A DNA stretch of 49,110 nt from Brevundimonas vancanneytii (GTDB lineage: Bacteria; Pseudomonadota; Alphaproteobacteria; Caulobacterales; Caulobacteraceae), in the NCBI GenBank assembly GCA_945861515.1, contig CAMAVA010000006.1, forward strand, positions 1 to 49,110, read 5' to 3'. The translations under genes and the position numbers were made by a program. The first letter of the stretch is position 1. The number at the start of each line of letters is the position of its first letter. Positions 1-7,538 of the stretch are shown here, piece after piece. The notes under the pieces were generated by a model. It was not told where the DNA came from and searched no databases. It was given only the letters and a program-made list of their open reading frames with translations.

Positions 1-132
1 ACCGCGCAGCCCGGTCGGCACCAGCCCGCCGCCAACCCCGTCGCCCGGGACCGTGAGCGGCTGAGATCAGCCTTCGGGGGCGGCGGCAGCGGCCCCCTGG
101 CGGCAGCGACCGCCGACTGGACGGAGTTCTGA
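1..132 (+). CDS. C-terminal end of a methyl-accepting chemotaxis protein (partial)
   Basis: Frame 1 is open from the first base to a TGA at 130-132 and encodes 43 residues, the last part of a gene that starts outside the window. The segment is low-complexity (Pro, Ala, Gly, Arg) and ends in DWTEF. A C-terminal pentapeptide of the NWETF type is the tether that recruits the methyltransferase CheR and methylesterase CheB to chemoreceptors, after a flexible linker such as this one. cheW starts one base after the stop, which also fits a chemoreceptor. No signalling domain is visible, so the identification rests on the pentapeptide and the neighbour. Confidence 0.7.
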   Translation, partial: TAQPGRHQPAANPVARDRERLRSAFGGGGSGPLAAATADWTEF

Positions 133-133
133 C

Positions 134-589
134 ATGACTGGCCGAACAGACGACAAGATCGAACTGATCTCCTTCGAGATCGCCGATCAGGAATTCTGCA
201 TTGATATACGTGCAGTCCGCGAGATTCGCGGCTGGACCGCCGCGGTCCGCATGCCCCACACCCCGGCCTATGTGCTGGGGGTGATCAATCTTCGCGGACT
301 GGTCATGCCGGTCCTGGACCTGCGAGCCAGGCTGGGCCTTGGCGAGACGGTGGCCAGCACCCGGCATGTGATCGTGGTGGTGCAGGACGGCGCCCGGGTC
401 GCCGGCCTGCTGGTGGATTCTGTCCAGGAAACCTTTGTGGTGGACGCGGGCCTGCTGCAGACGCCCCCCTGCATGGACAGCACCGAGACTGACCGGTTCG
501 TCGACGCGATCATCCCTCTGGAACGTCGCATGCTCAGCCGCCTGGTGGTGTCATCCCTGTTGCCCCGGGACATACCTCTGGCGGCTTGA
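134..589 (+). CDS. cheW: Chemotaxis coupling protein CheW
   Basis: A 151-residue protein that fills the whole length of a single CheW domain. CheW is a cytoplasmic adaptor that links chemoreceptors to the kinase CheA. Typical features are the start ELISFEIADQEFCIDI, the segment IRAVREIRGW, the VLGVINLRGLVMPVLDLR stretch near residues 48-65, and VIVVVQDGARVAGLLVDSV near 79-97. The start is the ATG one base after the chemoreceptor stop, with a GGAG ribosome site at 123-126 inside the end of that gene, so the two are translationally coupled. No cheA is seen in the window. Confidence 0.95.
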   Translation: MTGRTDDKIELISFEIADQEFCIDIRAVREIRGWTAAVRMPHTPAYVLGVINLRGLVMPVLDLRARLGLGETVASTRHVIVVVQDGARVAGLLVDSVQETFVVDAGLLQTPPCMDSTETDRFVDAIIPLERRMLSRLVVSSLLPRDIPLAA

Positions 590-634
590 TCGGGCCCCTG
601 GCGGCATGATCGGGATGCGGCCTGAGACAGGTCG

Positions 635-1522
635 TCAGGCCATGGCCGGCTGACGGCGCACCAGGCTGGCATAATCCTCCATCAGCGACAGGGACAGGTT
701 GCCCGGCGTGAACCGGAACTCGCCGATCTCGCCCACCGGCGTCACCTCGGCTGCGGTGCCGACGATGAAGACCTCGCTGAACGTCCCCAGTTCCGCTTCG
801 GGTATATGGCGTTCCACGACCTCGAAGCCGCGCTCCCGGGCCAGCCGGATCACGGTCTGGCGTGTGATGCCGTCCAGAAAGCAATCGGGGGTCGGGGTGT
901 GGATCACGCCATCCCGCACCAGGAAGATATTGGCCCCGGTCGCCTCGGCGATATAGCCGCGATAATCGAGCATCAGGGCGTCGGCATAGCCTTCGCGCTC
1001 GGCCGCATGCTTGGAGATGGTGCAGATCATGTAGAGGCCGACGGCCTTGGCCGCCGTGGGAGCGGTCTCGGGCGAGGGCCGGCGATACTGGGCCCGGCCC
1101 AGACGGATGCCCCGGCGCTTGGCTTCCGGATCGAAATAGCTGGGCCATTCCCAGGCGGCGATGGCCAGATGGATTTTCGTCTGCTGGGCAGAGACCCCGA
1201 TCATCTCGCTGCCGCGCCAGGCAATCGGCCGGACATAGCAGTCGTCAAGGCCGTTGCGGGCGCAGGTGGCGATACAGGCGGCATCGATCTCGGCCACCGA
1301 AAAGGGTATCTCGAAGTCCAGTATTCGCGCCGAATTGACCAGCCGCTGGGTATGGGCGGTCAGCTCGAAAATCTCCCCGCCATACATCCGTTCGCCCTCG
1401 AACACAGCGGAGGCGTAGTGCAGGCCATGGGTCAGTACATGCACCTTCGCGTCGCGCCAGGGCACGAACTGCCCGTCGAGCCAGATCCAGCCATCACGAT
1501 CATCGAAGGGAACCAGAGTCAT
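635..1522 (-). CDS. ilvE: Branched-chain amino acid aminotransferase
   Basis: A PLP-dependent class IV aminotransferase that moves amino groups between 2-oxoglutarate and leucine, isoleucine or valine, in the cytoplasm. From the ATG at 1522 the protein is 295 residues, the usual IlvE length. The PLP lysine is K159 in PTAAKAVGLYM, matching the TAAKAGG lysine of E. coli IlvE. Other matches are HGLHYASAVFEGERMY near 32-47, EATGANIFLVRDG, LDGITRQTVIRLA and GTAAEVTPVGEI. The frame stays open further upstream, but that extension has no family similarity and runs into the inverted repeat, so it is rejected. The gene converges on cheW. An ilvE next to an OmpR/EnvZ-type pair is an arrangement I recall from other alphaproteobacteria. 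Confidence 0.95.
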   Translation of the reverse strand: MTLVPFDDRDGWIWLDGQFVPWRDAKVHVLTHGLHYASAVFEGERMYGGEIFELTAHTQRLVNSARILDFEIPFSVAEIDAACIATCARNGLDDCYVRPIAWRGSEMIGVSAQQTKIHLAIAAWEWPSYFDPEAKRRGIRLGRAQYRRPSPETAPTAAKAVGLYMICTISKHAAEREGYADALMLDYRGYIAEATGANIFLVRDGVIHTPTPDCFLDGITRQTVIRLARERGFEVVERHIPEAELGTFSEVFIVGTAAEVTPVGEIGEFRFTPGNLSLSLMEDYASLVRRQPAMA

Positions 1523-1697
1523 AGAGGAAAGTCTCCACAGGTCAGTTTGGCGCGCTCGGCCCCAGGTCGATGGGACTGTGGCCGAATGTGAAGAGGCCTT
1601 AGCACAGCCCTTCGTCCTTATCCTCGTCTGTTCGGGCCGGGAAGTGAACCCGCGTGACGCCTTTGTGGCCACGCAACGCAGGCAGGCCATCCGCAGG

Positions 1698-1859
1698 CCG
1701 CTCCACAAAATCATCGTCATGCTGAGTAGCCCCTGCAAGGGGCGTGTCGAAGCACGCACCCTGCCGGCCGCCGCCGCCCAATGCCGCGGAAACAGCCCTG
1801 CGGTCTTCGACACGCGGCCGTTGGCCGCTACTCAGACTGACGATGATTTTGCGGAGCGG
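1698..1859. repeat. Long imperfect inverted repeat (two arms of about 59 bp)
   Basis: The left arm at 1698-1756 and the right arm at 1801-1859 are near reverse complements over about 59 bases. Both contain CAAAATCATCGTCA, a CTGAGTAG block and CGTGTCGAAG. They differ mainly where CCCCTGCAAGGGG on the left faces CGGCCGTTGGCCG on the right; each of these is itself a small palindrome. A GC-rich loop of 44 bases separates the arms. The CGTCATGCTGAG...TGTCGAAGCAC string resembles a REP-like intergenic element common in alphaproteobacterial genomes. It fills most of the 435-base gap between ilvE and the response regulator, in which no gene is convincing. Confidence 0.85.
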
Positions 1860-1957
1860 TAGCGACCGCCAGCGTCAACCCTTGACGTCTGTGCCCGAGC
1901 ACAGGTCATTGTGGCGCAGCGGGCCTGGCCCGGACAGGCCGCCTGGCGGGAGGAACC

Positions 1958-2650
1958 ATGATCGCGCCCGACCGACATCTGCTGGTGGTGGATGACGATG
2001 ACCGCATTCGAAGCCTTCTGAAGGAATACCTGACCCGCAACGGCTTTCGCGTCACCACCGCCGCCAGCGCCGAGGCGGCGGGCCGTATGCTGGAGACCCT
2101 GGACTTCGACCTGGTGATCCTCGACGTCATGATGCCGGGCGAGGACGGGACATCCTTCGCCCGCCGGATCCGGGCCGAGGCCGGCCCCCGGGGCCGGGCG
2201 CCGATCCTGATGCTGACCGCCCGCAGCGAGGCCGCCGACCGGATCGAGGGGCTTTCGGCCGGTGTGGACGACTATCTGGCCAAGCCCTTCGAGCCGCAGG
2301 AACTGCTGCTGCGGATCGAGGCGGTGCTGCGCCGGACGGGGCCGCGATCCGACAGCCTGTCCCCCCTGTCCCTGGGCCAGTGCGCCTTTGATCCGGCGCG
2401 GGGGGAACTGACGCGGGACGGCGTGCCGGTCCGCCTGACCGAAGCGGAGGTGGAACTTCTGCGGACCCTGGCCCGGGCCGCCCATTCCCCGGTCGACCGC
2501 CATGTCCTGGCGCGGGACGAGGCCGATGCGGCCGGCCGGGCGGTGGATGTCCAGGTGACCCGCCTGCGCCGCAAGATCGAGGCCGATCCCAAGGCCCCCC
2601 GCTATCTGCAGACGGTCCGGGGCGTGGGCTACATGCTGGCGCCGGATTGA
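1958..2650 (+). CDS. OmpR-family response regulator
   Basis: A 230-residue two-domain transcription factor. The N-terminal receiver (about residues 8-125) has the acidic pocket DDDD at 12-15, the phosphoacceptor D56 in VILDVMMPGEDG, T87 and K109 in AKPF. The C-terminal winged helix (about 135-228) ends with the typical VTRLRRKIEADP and TVRGVGYML. A strong GGGAGG ribosome site at 1948-1953 supports the ATG. The partner kinase follows within about 45 bases. Both resemble the OmpR/EnvZ and PetR/PetP group of alphaproteobacteria; the signal and the target genes cannot be read from the sequence. Confidence 0.93.
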   Translation: MIAPDRHLLVVDDDDRIRSLLKEYLTRNGFRVTTAASAEAAGRMLETLDFDLVILDVMMPGEDGTSFARRIRAEAGPRGRAPILMLTARSEAADRIEGLSAGVDDYLAKPFEPQELLLRIEAVLRRTGPRSDSLSPLSLGQCAFDPARGELTRDGVPVRLTEAEVELLRTLARAAHSPVDRHVLARDEADAAGRAVDVQVTRLRRKIEADPKAPRYLQTVRGVGYMLAPD

Positions 2651-2693
2651 TGGGCCCCCTGCCTGCGTGCCGGGACCCTCAACGGGTCCGACC

Positions 2694-4040
2694 ATGAGAG
2701 TCCGCGCCCTCAAGATCTTCATACCGCGTCAGATCAAGCGCTGGCTGCCCCAGTCGCTGTTCGCCCGGACCCTGCTGATCATCGTCCTGCCCGTGGTGAT
2801 CATGCAGGGACTGGTGACCTGGGTGTTCTTTGACCAGCATTGGCAGACCGTCACCAGCGGCCTGTCAGACGGCCTGGCCGGAGAGATCGCCTGGGTGGTC
2901 GAAAGCTATGAGGCCGACCCCACGCCCCAGAACCTGGAAAGGCTGTCGCAGCGGGCCGAGTCGGCCCTGTCCCTTTCGGTGGCCTTCAAGCCCGGCCGGC
3001 CCCTGCCTCGCACCCGGCCCAGCACCCTGTTCGTGGCCGAGGACATCGCCCTGGACCAGGCCCTGTCGCGAAAGCTTGATGCCGCCTACTGGTTCGACAA
3101 CCGGCGCTTTCCGGGAGCGGTCGACATCCGGGTGGCGGTGCCGGGCGGCTCCCTGCGGATCATCGCCCCCCGGGAGCGGGCCTTCGCCACCTCGGCCCCG
3201 ATCTTTGTCCTCTGGCTGGCCGTGGCGACCCTGCTCCTGACCACCATCGCGGTGCTGTTCATCCGCAACCAGGTGCGGGCCATCGAACGGCTGGCCGAGG
3301 CCGCCAACGCCTTTGGCAAGGGGATAGACGGGCCGGTCTTCAAGCCCTACGGCGCCCGGGAAGTGCGCGACGCCGCCCAGGCCTTCATCTCCATGAAAAG
3401 CCGGATCCAGCGCTATATCGAACAGCGGACCGTTCTGCTGGCCAGCGTCAGCCATGACCTGCGCACCCCCCTGACCCGCCTCAAGCTGGAAATGGCCCTG
3501 GCCGAACCCTCGGACCGGACCGAGGCCATCAAGCGCGACCTGGCCGAAATGGGCCACATGATCGACGAGTATCTGGAGTTTGCCCGGGGCGAGGGCGGCG
3601 AAGCGGTTGAGACCACCTTCATGGAGGACCTGCTGGGCCAGATCTGCGACGACGCCCGGCGGGCCGGCGCCGAGGTGGCGCTGACGACCACCCCGGGGCT
3701 GATGGCCGAAGTCCGGCCGGGCGCCATCCGGCGGGCCGTGGTCAACCTGATCTCCAACGCCGCCGGGTTCGGCGATCAGGTCAAGGTCAGCGCCGGACGC
3801 AGTCCGGCCGGAAGCCTGGAGATCATGGTCGAGGACAATGGCCCCGGCATTGCCCCCGACCTCTATGAAGAGGCGTTTCGGCCCTTCGGCCGGCTGGATG
3901 AATCCCGCAACCAGAACCGCAAGGGGGTCGGCCTGGGGCTGGCCATTGCCCGGGACGTGGCCCGCAGCCATGGCGGCGACGTCATGTTGGATCGGTCCGG
4001 CCTGGGCGGGCTGAAGGCAATCATCCGCCTGCCGGGCTGA
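2694..4040 (+). CDS. EnvZ-like sensor histidine kinase
   Basis: An inner-membrane sensor kinase, 448 residues from the ATG at 2694; a GTG at 2667 would add nine residues. It has a transmembrane helix near residues 22-47 (TLLIIVLPVVIMQGLVTWVF), a short periplasmic domain with a conserved HWQTVTSGLSDGLAGEI entry, a second helix near 165-188 and then a HAMP domain. The dimerisation box carries the phosphorylated H254 in ASVSHDLRTPLTRLKLEM. The ATPase domain shows an N box (AVVNLISNAAG), a G1 box (VEDNGPGIAPD), FRPFGRLDES and a G2 box (GVGLGLAIA). It lies directly downstream of its probable partner regulator and converges on the TetR gene. Confidence 0.92.
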   Translation: MRVRALKIFIPRQIKRWLPQSLFARTLLIIVLPVVIMQGLVTWVFFDQHWQTVTSGLSDGLAGEIAWVVESYEADPTPQNLERLSQRAESALSLSVAFKPGRPLPRTRPSTLFVAEDIALDQALSRKLDAAYWFDNRRFPGAVDIRVAVPGGSLRIIAPRERAFATSAPIFVLWLAVATLLLTTIAVLFIRNQVRAIERLAEAANAFGKGIDGPVFKPYGAREVRDAAQAFISMKSRIQRYIEQRTVLLASVSHDLRTPLTRLKLEMALAEPSDRTEAIKRDLAEMGHMIDEYLEFARGEGGEAVETTFMEDLLGQICDDARRAGAEVALTTTPGLMAEVRPGAIRRAVVNLISNAAGFGDQVKVSAGRSPAGSLEIMVEDNGPGIAPDLYEEAFRPFGRLDESRNQNRKGVGLGLAIARDVARSHGGDVMLDRSGLGGLKAIIRLPG

Positions 4041-4054
4041 TCCGCAAGCCGAGC

Positions 4055-4684
4055 TCAGTCCGGCCAGAGATCGGTCACGCCGCCCTTGCGGTTCAGGATG
4101 TGGGTCGCCCGCTTGATCAGCATCAGCAGGCGCTCGATCCGCGCCTCCTTCTCGTAGGACAGGTCGGCCCGGGCCAGGCCCTCCAGCATGAAGCGGGCAA
4201 GGTCCCGGCTGGCCTGGAACCGGGGGCCGGCGCCGGCATGCAGCATCTTCAGGAAGTGATCGCCGATCTGGGCCCGGTCGAATTCAGCCCTGGCCGGGGC
4301 GATCAGGCTGGCCACAGTGGCATCGGTGCGGGCCGCTGTTTCGAGTTCCGTGAAAGCCGCAAAGGCTGGATGGCGCAACAGCTCCCAATAGCTGTCGATG
4401 GCATGTTCGGTGACGTCGGCTCCCGGCGGCAGGTCTTCGGCTGCCCGGCGAAACAGCTGGGATCGCTCGGCCTGGAGATGCTCGATCACCCCCTGCAGAA
4501 GGTCGTCACGGGTCGGGAAGTGATAGAGCATCGCCCCGCGGGTGATGCCCGCGGCCTCGGCGACGGCGGCGTTGGTGGCGGCAGCATAGCCAAGGCGGGC
4601 GATCACCTTGACGGCCTCTTCCAGAATGCGGGCGCGGGTCCGCCGTGACTTGGGCGTGTCCCGTTCTTTTCGTCCTTCCGGCAT
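4055..4684 (-). CDS. TetR-family transcriptional regulator
   Basis: A 209-residue dimeric repressor. The N-terminal helix-turn-helix occupies about residues 12-60, with RARILEEAVKVIARLGYAAATN followed by VAEAAGITRGAMLYHFPTRDDLL, a textbook TetR_N domain. The C-terminal ligand domain is not assigned. The ATG at 4684 is preferred; a GTG three codons upstream is possible, and neither has a strong ribosome site. The gene converges with the kinase. Its 5' end faces the phosphoesterase start at 4808 across 123 bases, so it may control that gene and the glycosyltransferase behind it. That link is inference. Confidence 0.88.
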   Translation of the reverse strand: MPEGRKERDTPKSRRTRARILEEAVKVIARLGYAAATNAAVAEAAGITRGAMLYHFPTRDDLLQGVIEHLQAERSQLFRRAAEDLPPGADVTEHAIDSYWELLRHPAFAAFTELETAARTDATVASLIAPARAEFDRAQIGDHFLKMLHAGAGPRFQASRDLARFMLEGLARADLSYEKEARIERLLMLIKRATHILNRKGGVTDLWPD

Positions 4685-4807
4685 GGCCGTCACTTAGGGT
4701 GGCGCCGGCGTTCCGACAATGGGTTTGGGGGTCCAAAGGCGAGTTCACGAAAGCGACACGCAATCAGCCTAGCGGACAGGCTTTATTGCGACTTCGGGGG
4801 TCGGAAC

Positions 4808-5647
4808 ATGGGCGATGAACCGACGGTTCGGCGGTATCGCAGCCTTTTCATTTCAGATGTGCATCTTGGAACCAGCGGCTGCCAGGCCGAACTGCTGCTG
4901 GATTTCATCCGCCATGTGGAATGCGAGAACCTGTTCCTGGTCGGCGACATCGTCGATGGCTGGAAGCTGAAGGGCGGCTGGCACTGGCCCCAGGCCCATA
5001 ACGATGTTCTTCAGAAGATCCTGCGCATGGCCCGCAAGGGGGCCAACGTCACCTATATCCCCGGAAACCATGACGAGTTCGCCCGCGACTTCTGTGGCGT
5101 CCACTTCGGCGGCGTGATCGTCGCCCGTGACGTGCTGCATGAAACGGCTGACGGCCGGCGGTTTCTGGTCACCCATGGAGACGAGTTCGACGGCGTGGTC
5201 CAGCATGCTCGCTGGCTCGCCTTTCTCGGAGATTGGTCCTATAGAACGCTCCTGATGCTGAATACCCTCCTCAACCGCGCCCGGCGCAGGATGGGTCTGG
5301 GTTACTGGAGCCTCTCGGCTTTTCTGAAGGTCAAGGTGAAGAACGCTTTGCAATTCATCGAACGGTTCGAAGAGGCCGTGGCCGAGGAGGCCCGTCGGCG
5401 AGGCGCGGACGGTGTCATCTGCGGCCATATCCACAAGGCTGAAATGCGCCAGATCGGCGATATCCTCTATATCAACGACGGCGACTGGGTCGAAAGCTGC
5501 ACGGCCCTGGCCGAGCATGAGGACGGCCGGCTGGAAATCATCGAATGGGCCAAGGAGCGGTCCTGGTCGATGATCAACCGCGCCAGCGGCGCAGACCGGT
5601 CGTCCGAGTCCCCGACAGAGGCCCTGGGCGAGGCGGCCGTCGCCTGA
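4808..5647 (+). CDS. LpxH-like calcineurin-type metallophosphoesterase
   Basis: A 279-residue metallophosphoesterase related to UDP-2,3-diacylglucosamine diphosphatase. The metal-binding signatures are in the standard order: FISDVHLG near 14-21, VGDIVDGW near 45-52, PGNHDEF near 79-85, VTHGDEFDG near 119-127 and CGHIHKAEM near 203-211. The last 25 residues are a polar tail. It has a GGGGG-type ribosome site. Its TGA overlaps the ATG of the following glycosyltransferase by one base, so the two are coupled. LpxH acts in lipid A synthesis, but many alphaproteobacteria use LpxI for that step, so with a glycosyltransferase partner this enzyme could act on another envelope glycolipid. Confidence 0.8.
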   Translation: MGDEPTVRRYRSLFISDVHLGTSGCQAELLLDFIRHVECENLFLVGDIVDGWKLKGGWHWPQAHNDVLQKILRMARKGANVTYIPGNHDEFARDFCGVHFGGVIVARDVLHETADGRRFLVTHGDEFDGVVQHARWLAFLGDWSYRTLLMLNTLLNRARRRMGLGYWSLSAFLKVKVKNALQFIERFEEAVAEEARRRGADGVICGHIHKAEMRQIGDILYINDGDWVESCTALAEHEDGRLEIIEWAKERSWSMINRASGADRSSESPTEALGEAAVA

Positions 5648-6741
5648 TGCGGATCCTGATGGCGACAGACGCCTGGGAGCCCCAGGTCAATGGCGTTGTC
5701 CGGACCCTGACCCGGGTGATCAGCGAACTTCGCGACATGGGTCACGAGGTCGAGATCATCAGTCCCGACCAGTTCAAGACCGTCCCCCTGCCCACCTATT
5801 CGGAAATCCGGCTGGCCATCGGAGCCGACGAGGCGGTGCGCGAGCGATTCAAGGCCTTTGAACCGGAGGCCATCCATATCGCCACCGAGGGCACCCTTGG
5901 CCTTGCGGCCCGCCGGGTCTGCCTGGAATGGAAGCTGCCCTTCACGACCAGCTACCACACCCGCTTTCCGGAATATGTCTCGGCCCGGCTGCCCCTGCCC
6001 CTGGCGGCGGGCTATGCCTATATGAAATGGTTCCACAAGCCTTCAGGGCGGCTGATGGTCGCCACCCCGACCATGCAGAAGGAACTTGAGGCCCACGGTT
6101 TCCGCAACATCTCGCCCTGGTCCCGGGGCGTGGACACCGAACTCTTCCATCCCCGCCTGCGCCAGCCCGATATCTTCAAGGACCTGCCGCGGCCGATCTT
6201 CCTGAATGTCGGCCGGATCGCGGTGGAGAAGAATATCGAGGCGTTCGCGCGGCTCGACCTGCCCGGCTCCAAGGTCATCGTCGGCGATGGCCCGCAGCGG
6301 GAAGAACTGGCGGCCCGCTATCCCGAGGTGGTGTTTGTCGGGGCGAAGTTCGGCGAAGACCTGGCGGCCCATTTCGCCTGCGCCGACGTCTTTGTCTTTC
6401 CCTCCCTCACCGACACTTTTGGCCTGGTGATCCTGGAAGCCATGGCGGCCGGAACGCCTGTGGCCGCCTTTTCGGCCCCTGGCCCCATCGACATCATTCC
6501 GGAGTCCGGGGCCGGCGCCCTTGCGCCCGGCAAGACCGACGGTCTGCTGGAAGCCTGTCTGGCCTGTCTGGACCTGGACCGTGCGGCGGTGAGGACCTTT
6601 GCCGAGAAGTTTTCCTGGCGAGCCTGCGCCGAGGAATTCCTGCGCAACCTGCAGCCCTATCCGGAGCCGGAAAAGACCCGGTTCTGGCGGCGCCTGCGCC
6701 GTCTGGCGCGGCTGCGGCGGCGGGAAAAGCCGGCGGCCTGA
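5647..6741 (+). CDS. GT4-family glycosyltransferase
   Basis: A retaining GT-B glycosyltransferase of 364 residues. The N-terminal Rossmann half starts MRILMATDAWEPQVNGVVRT, with the NGV loop typical of the family, followed by HIATEGTLGLAARR and FTTSYHTRFPEY. The donor half has the linker FLNVGRIAVEKNIEAF, VIVGDGPQREELAARYP, VFVGAKFGEDLA and the nucleotide-sugar motif SLTDTFGLVILEAMAAGTPVAAF, including the E-x7-E pair. The start is the ATG overlapping the phosphoesterase stop. A longer frame upstream is a shadow of that gene. Relatives include MgtA/PimB-type mannosyl- and glucosyltransferases. Substrates are unknown; an envelope lipid acceptor is inferred from its coupled neighbour. The C-terminus is very Arg-rich. 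Confidence 0.88.
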   Translation: MRILMATDAWEPQVNGVVRTLTRVISELRDMGHEVEIISPDQFKTVPLPTYSEIRLAIGADEAVRERFKAFEPEAIHIATEGTLGLAARRVCLEWKLPFTTSYHTRFPEYVSARLPLPLAAGYAYMKWFHKPSGRLMVATPTMQKELEAHGFRNISPWSRGVDTELFHPRLRQPDIFKDLPRPIFLNVGRIAVEKNIEAFARLDLPGSKVIVGDGPQREELAARYPEVVFVGAKFGEDLAAHFACADVFVFPSLTDTFGLVILEAMAAGTPVAAFSAPGPIDIIPESGAGALAPGKTDGLLEACLACLDLDRAAVRTFAEKFSWRACAEEFLRNLQPYPEPEKTRFWRRLRRLARLRRREKPAA

Positions 6742-6753
6742 CCCGCGTTCGGC

Positions 6754-7482
6754 TCAGGACTTCTCGTCCAGTTCTCCCAGGATCATGATCTTCTGCCAGA
6801 CCTTGCGGCCCAGATCGGTGCAGAGGGTCTCCACATCGCCAGCGGCGGCGATCACCACATGGTCCTCGGTCTCTCCGGCCATCAGGGCCGAGAGCTTGCC
6901 GGTCAGGGCCAGCATCTCGGCGCAATACTCCAGATATCGGGCCAGGCTGAAACGGGTCATGCTGCGAACCGGCGAGGAGGGGGTCCGCGGCCCCTGGTTC
7001 AGGATCACCGTCGGGTCCTTGGTCAGCTGGTGCATGTCGACCACATGGGCGAAGGCCCGCAGCTGATGCAGCCAGGTCTGGATGCGCTGCCGCCGCAGCC
7101 GCTCCTCCAGGGTCAGCAGGAACCACATGCCGGCAAACATCAGCACCATCAGGTTGACGCCGGACTCGATGACCGGGGTCAGCACCACCGGGTCGGCGCC
7201 GGCATGCAGGGCTGACCAGTCCACCTGGCTGCCGATCCAGACCTGAGCGGACAGGCCCGACACCAGAACCAGAAACACAAGGAAACGAAGCCCCAGATAG
7301 GGCTGGGTCAGGGCGCGGGTACGCCGACCGGCGACGCCGGCCACGGCCGCAAGTTCCTCGGCGACACCCGCCAGCCCGGAATCCGGAAACCGCTCGGCGA
7401 CCCGGTCCCTGAGACGGTCGGCGGTCTGGGCGACCATGTCCGGGTCCAGTCGCCGATAGGGCTGGGCCGATTTCCTTGCCAT
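6754..7482 (-). CDS. Two-helix membrane protein of unknown function
   Basis: A 242-residue protein I do not recognise. The start chosen is the ATG at 7482 (MARKSAQPYRRLDPD); the longer frame reads into the spacer and the exonuclease end. A charged, helix-rich N-terminal part of about 75 residues is followed by two hydrophobic helices, near 65-90 (LGLRFLVFLVLVSGLSAQVW) and 107-131 (VNLMVLMFAGMWFLL). The C-terminal cytoplasmic segment of about 110 residues has RLRRQRIQTWLHQLRAFAHVVDMHQLTKDP. It starts 57 bases after the exonuclease stop on the same strand, so it is probably its operon partner. Confidence 0.75.
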   Translation of the reverse strand: MARKSAQPYRRLDPDMVAQTADRLRDRVAERFPDSGLAGVAEELAAVAGVAGRRTRALTQPYLGLRFLVFLVLVSGLSAQVWIGSQVDWSALHAGADPVVLTPVIESGVNLMVLMFAGMWFLLTLEERLRRQRIQTWLHQLRAFAHVVDMHQLTKDPTVILNQGPRTPSSPVRSMTRFSLARYLEYCAEMLALTGKLSALMAGETEDHVVIAAAGDVETLCTDLGRKVWQKIMILGELDEKS

Positions 7483-7538
7483 CTGTTGAAGGTCCCCGCA
7501 GGCTCTGGACCCACCAAACCACCGATTTCTCCGAAGCG

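Noticed and set aside
1523-1813. N-terminal extension of ilvE
   Set aside because: The extra residues have no family similarity and include part of the inverted repeat; the ATG at 1522 matches the family start.
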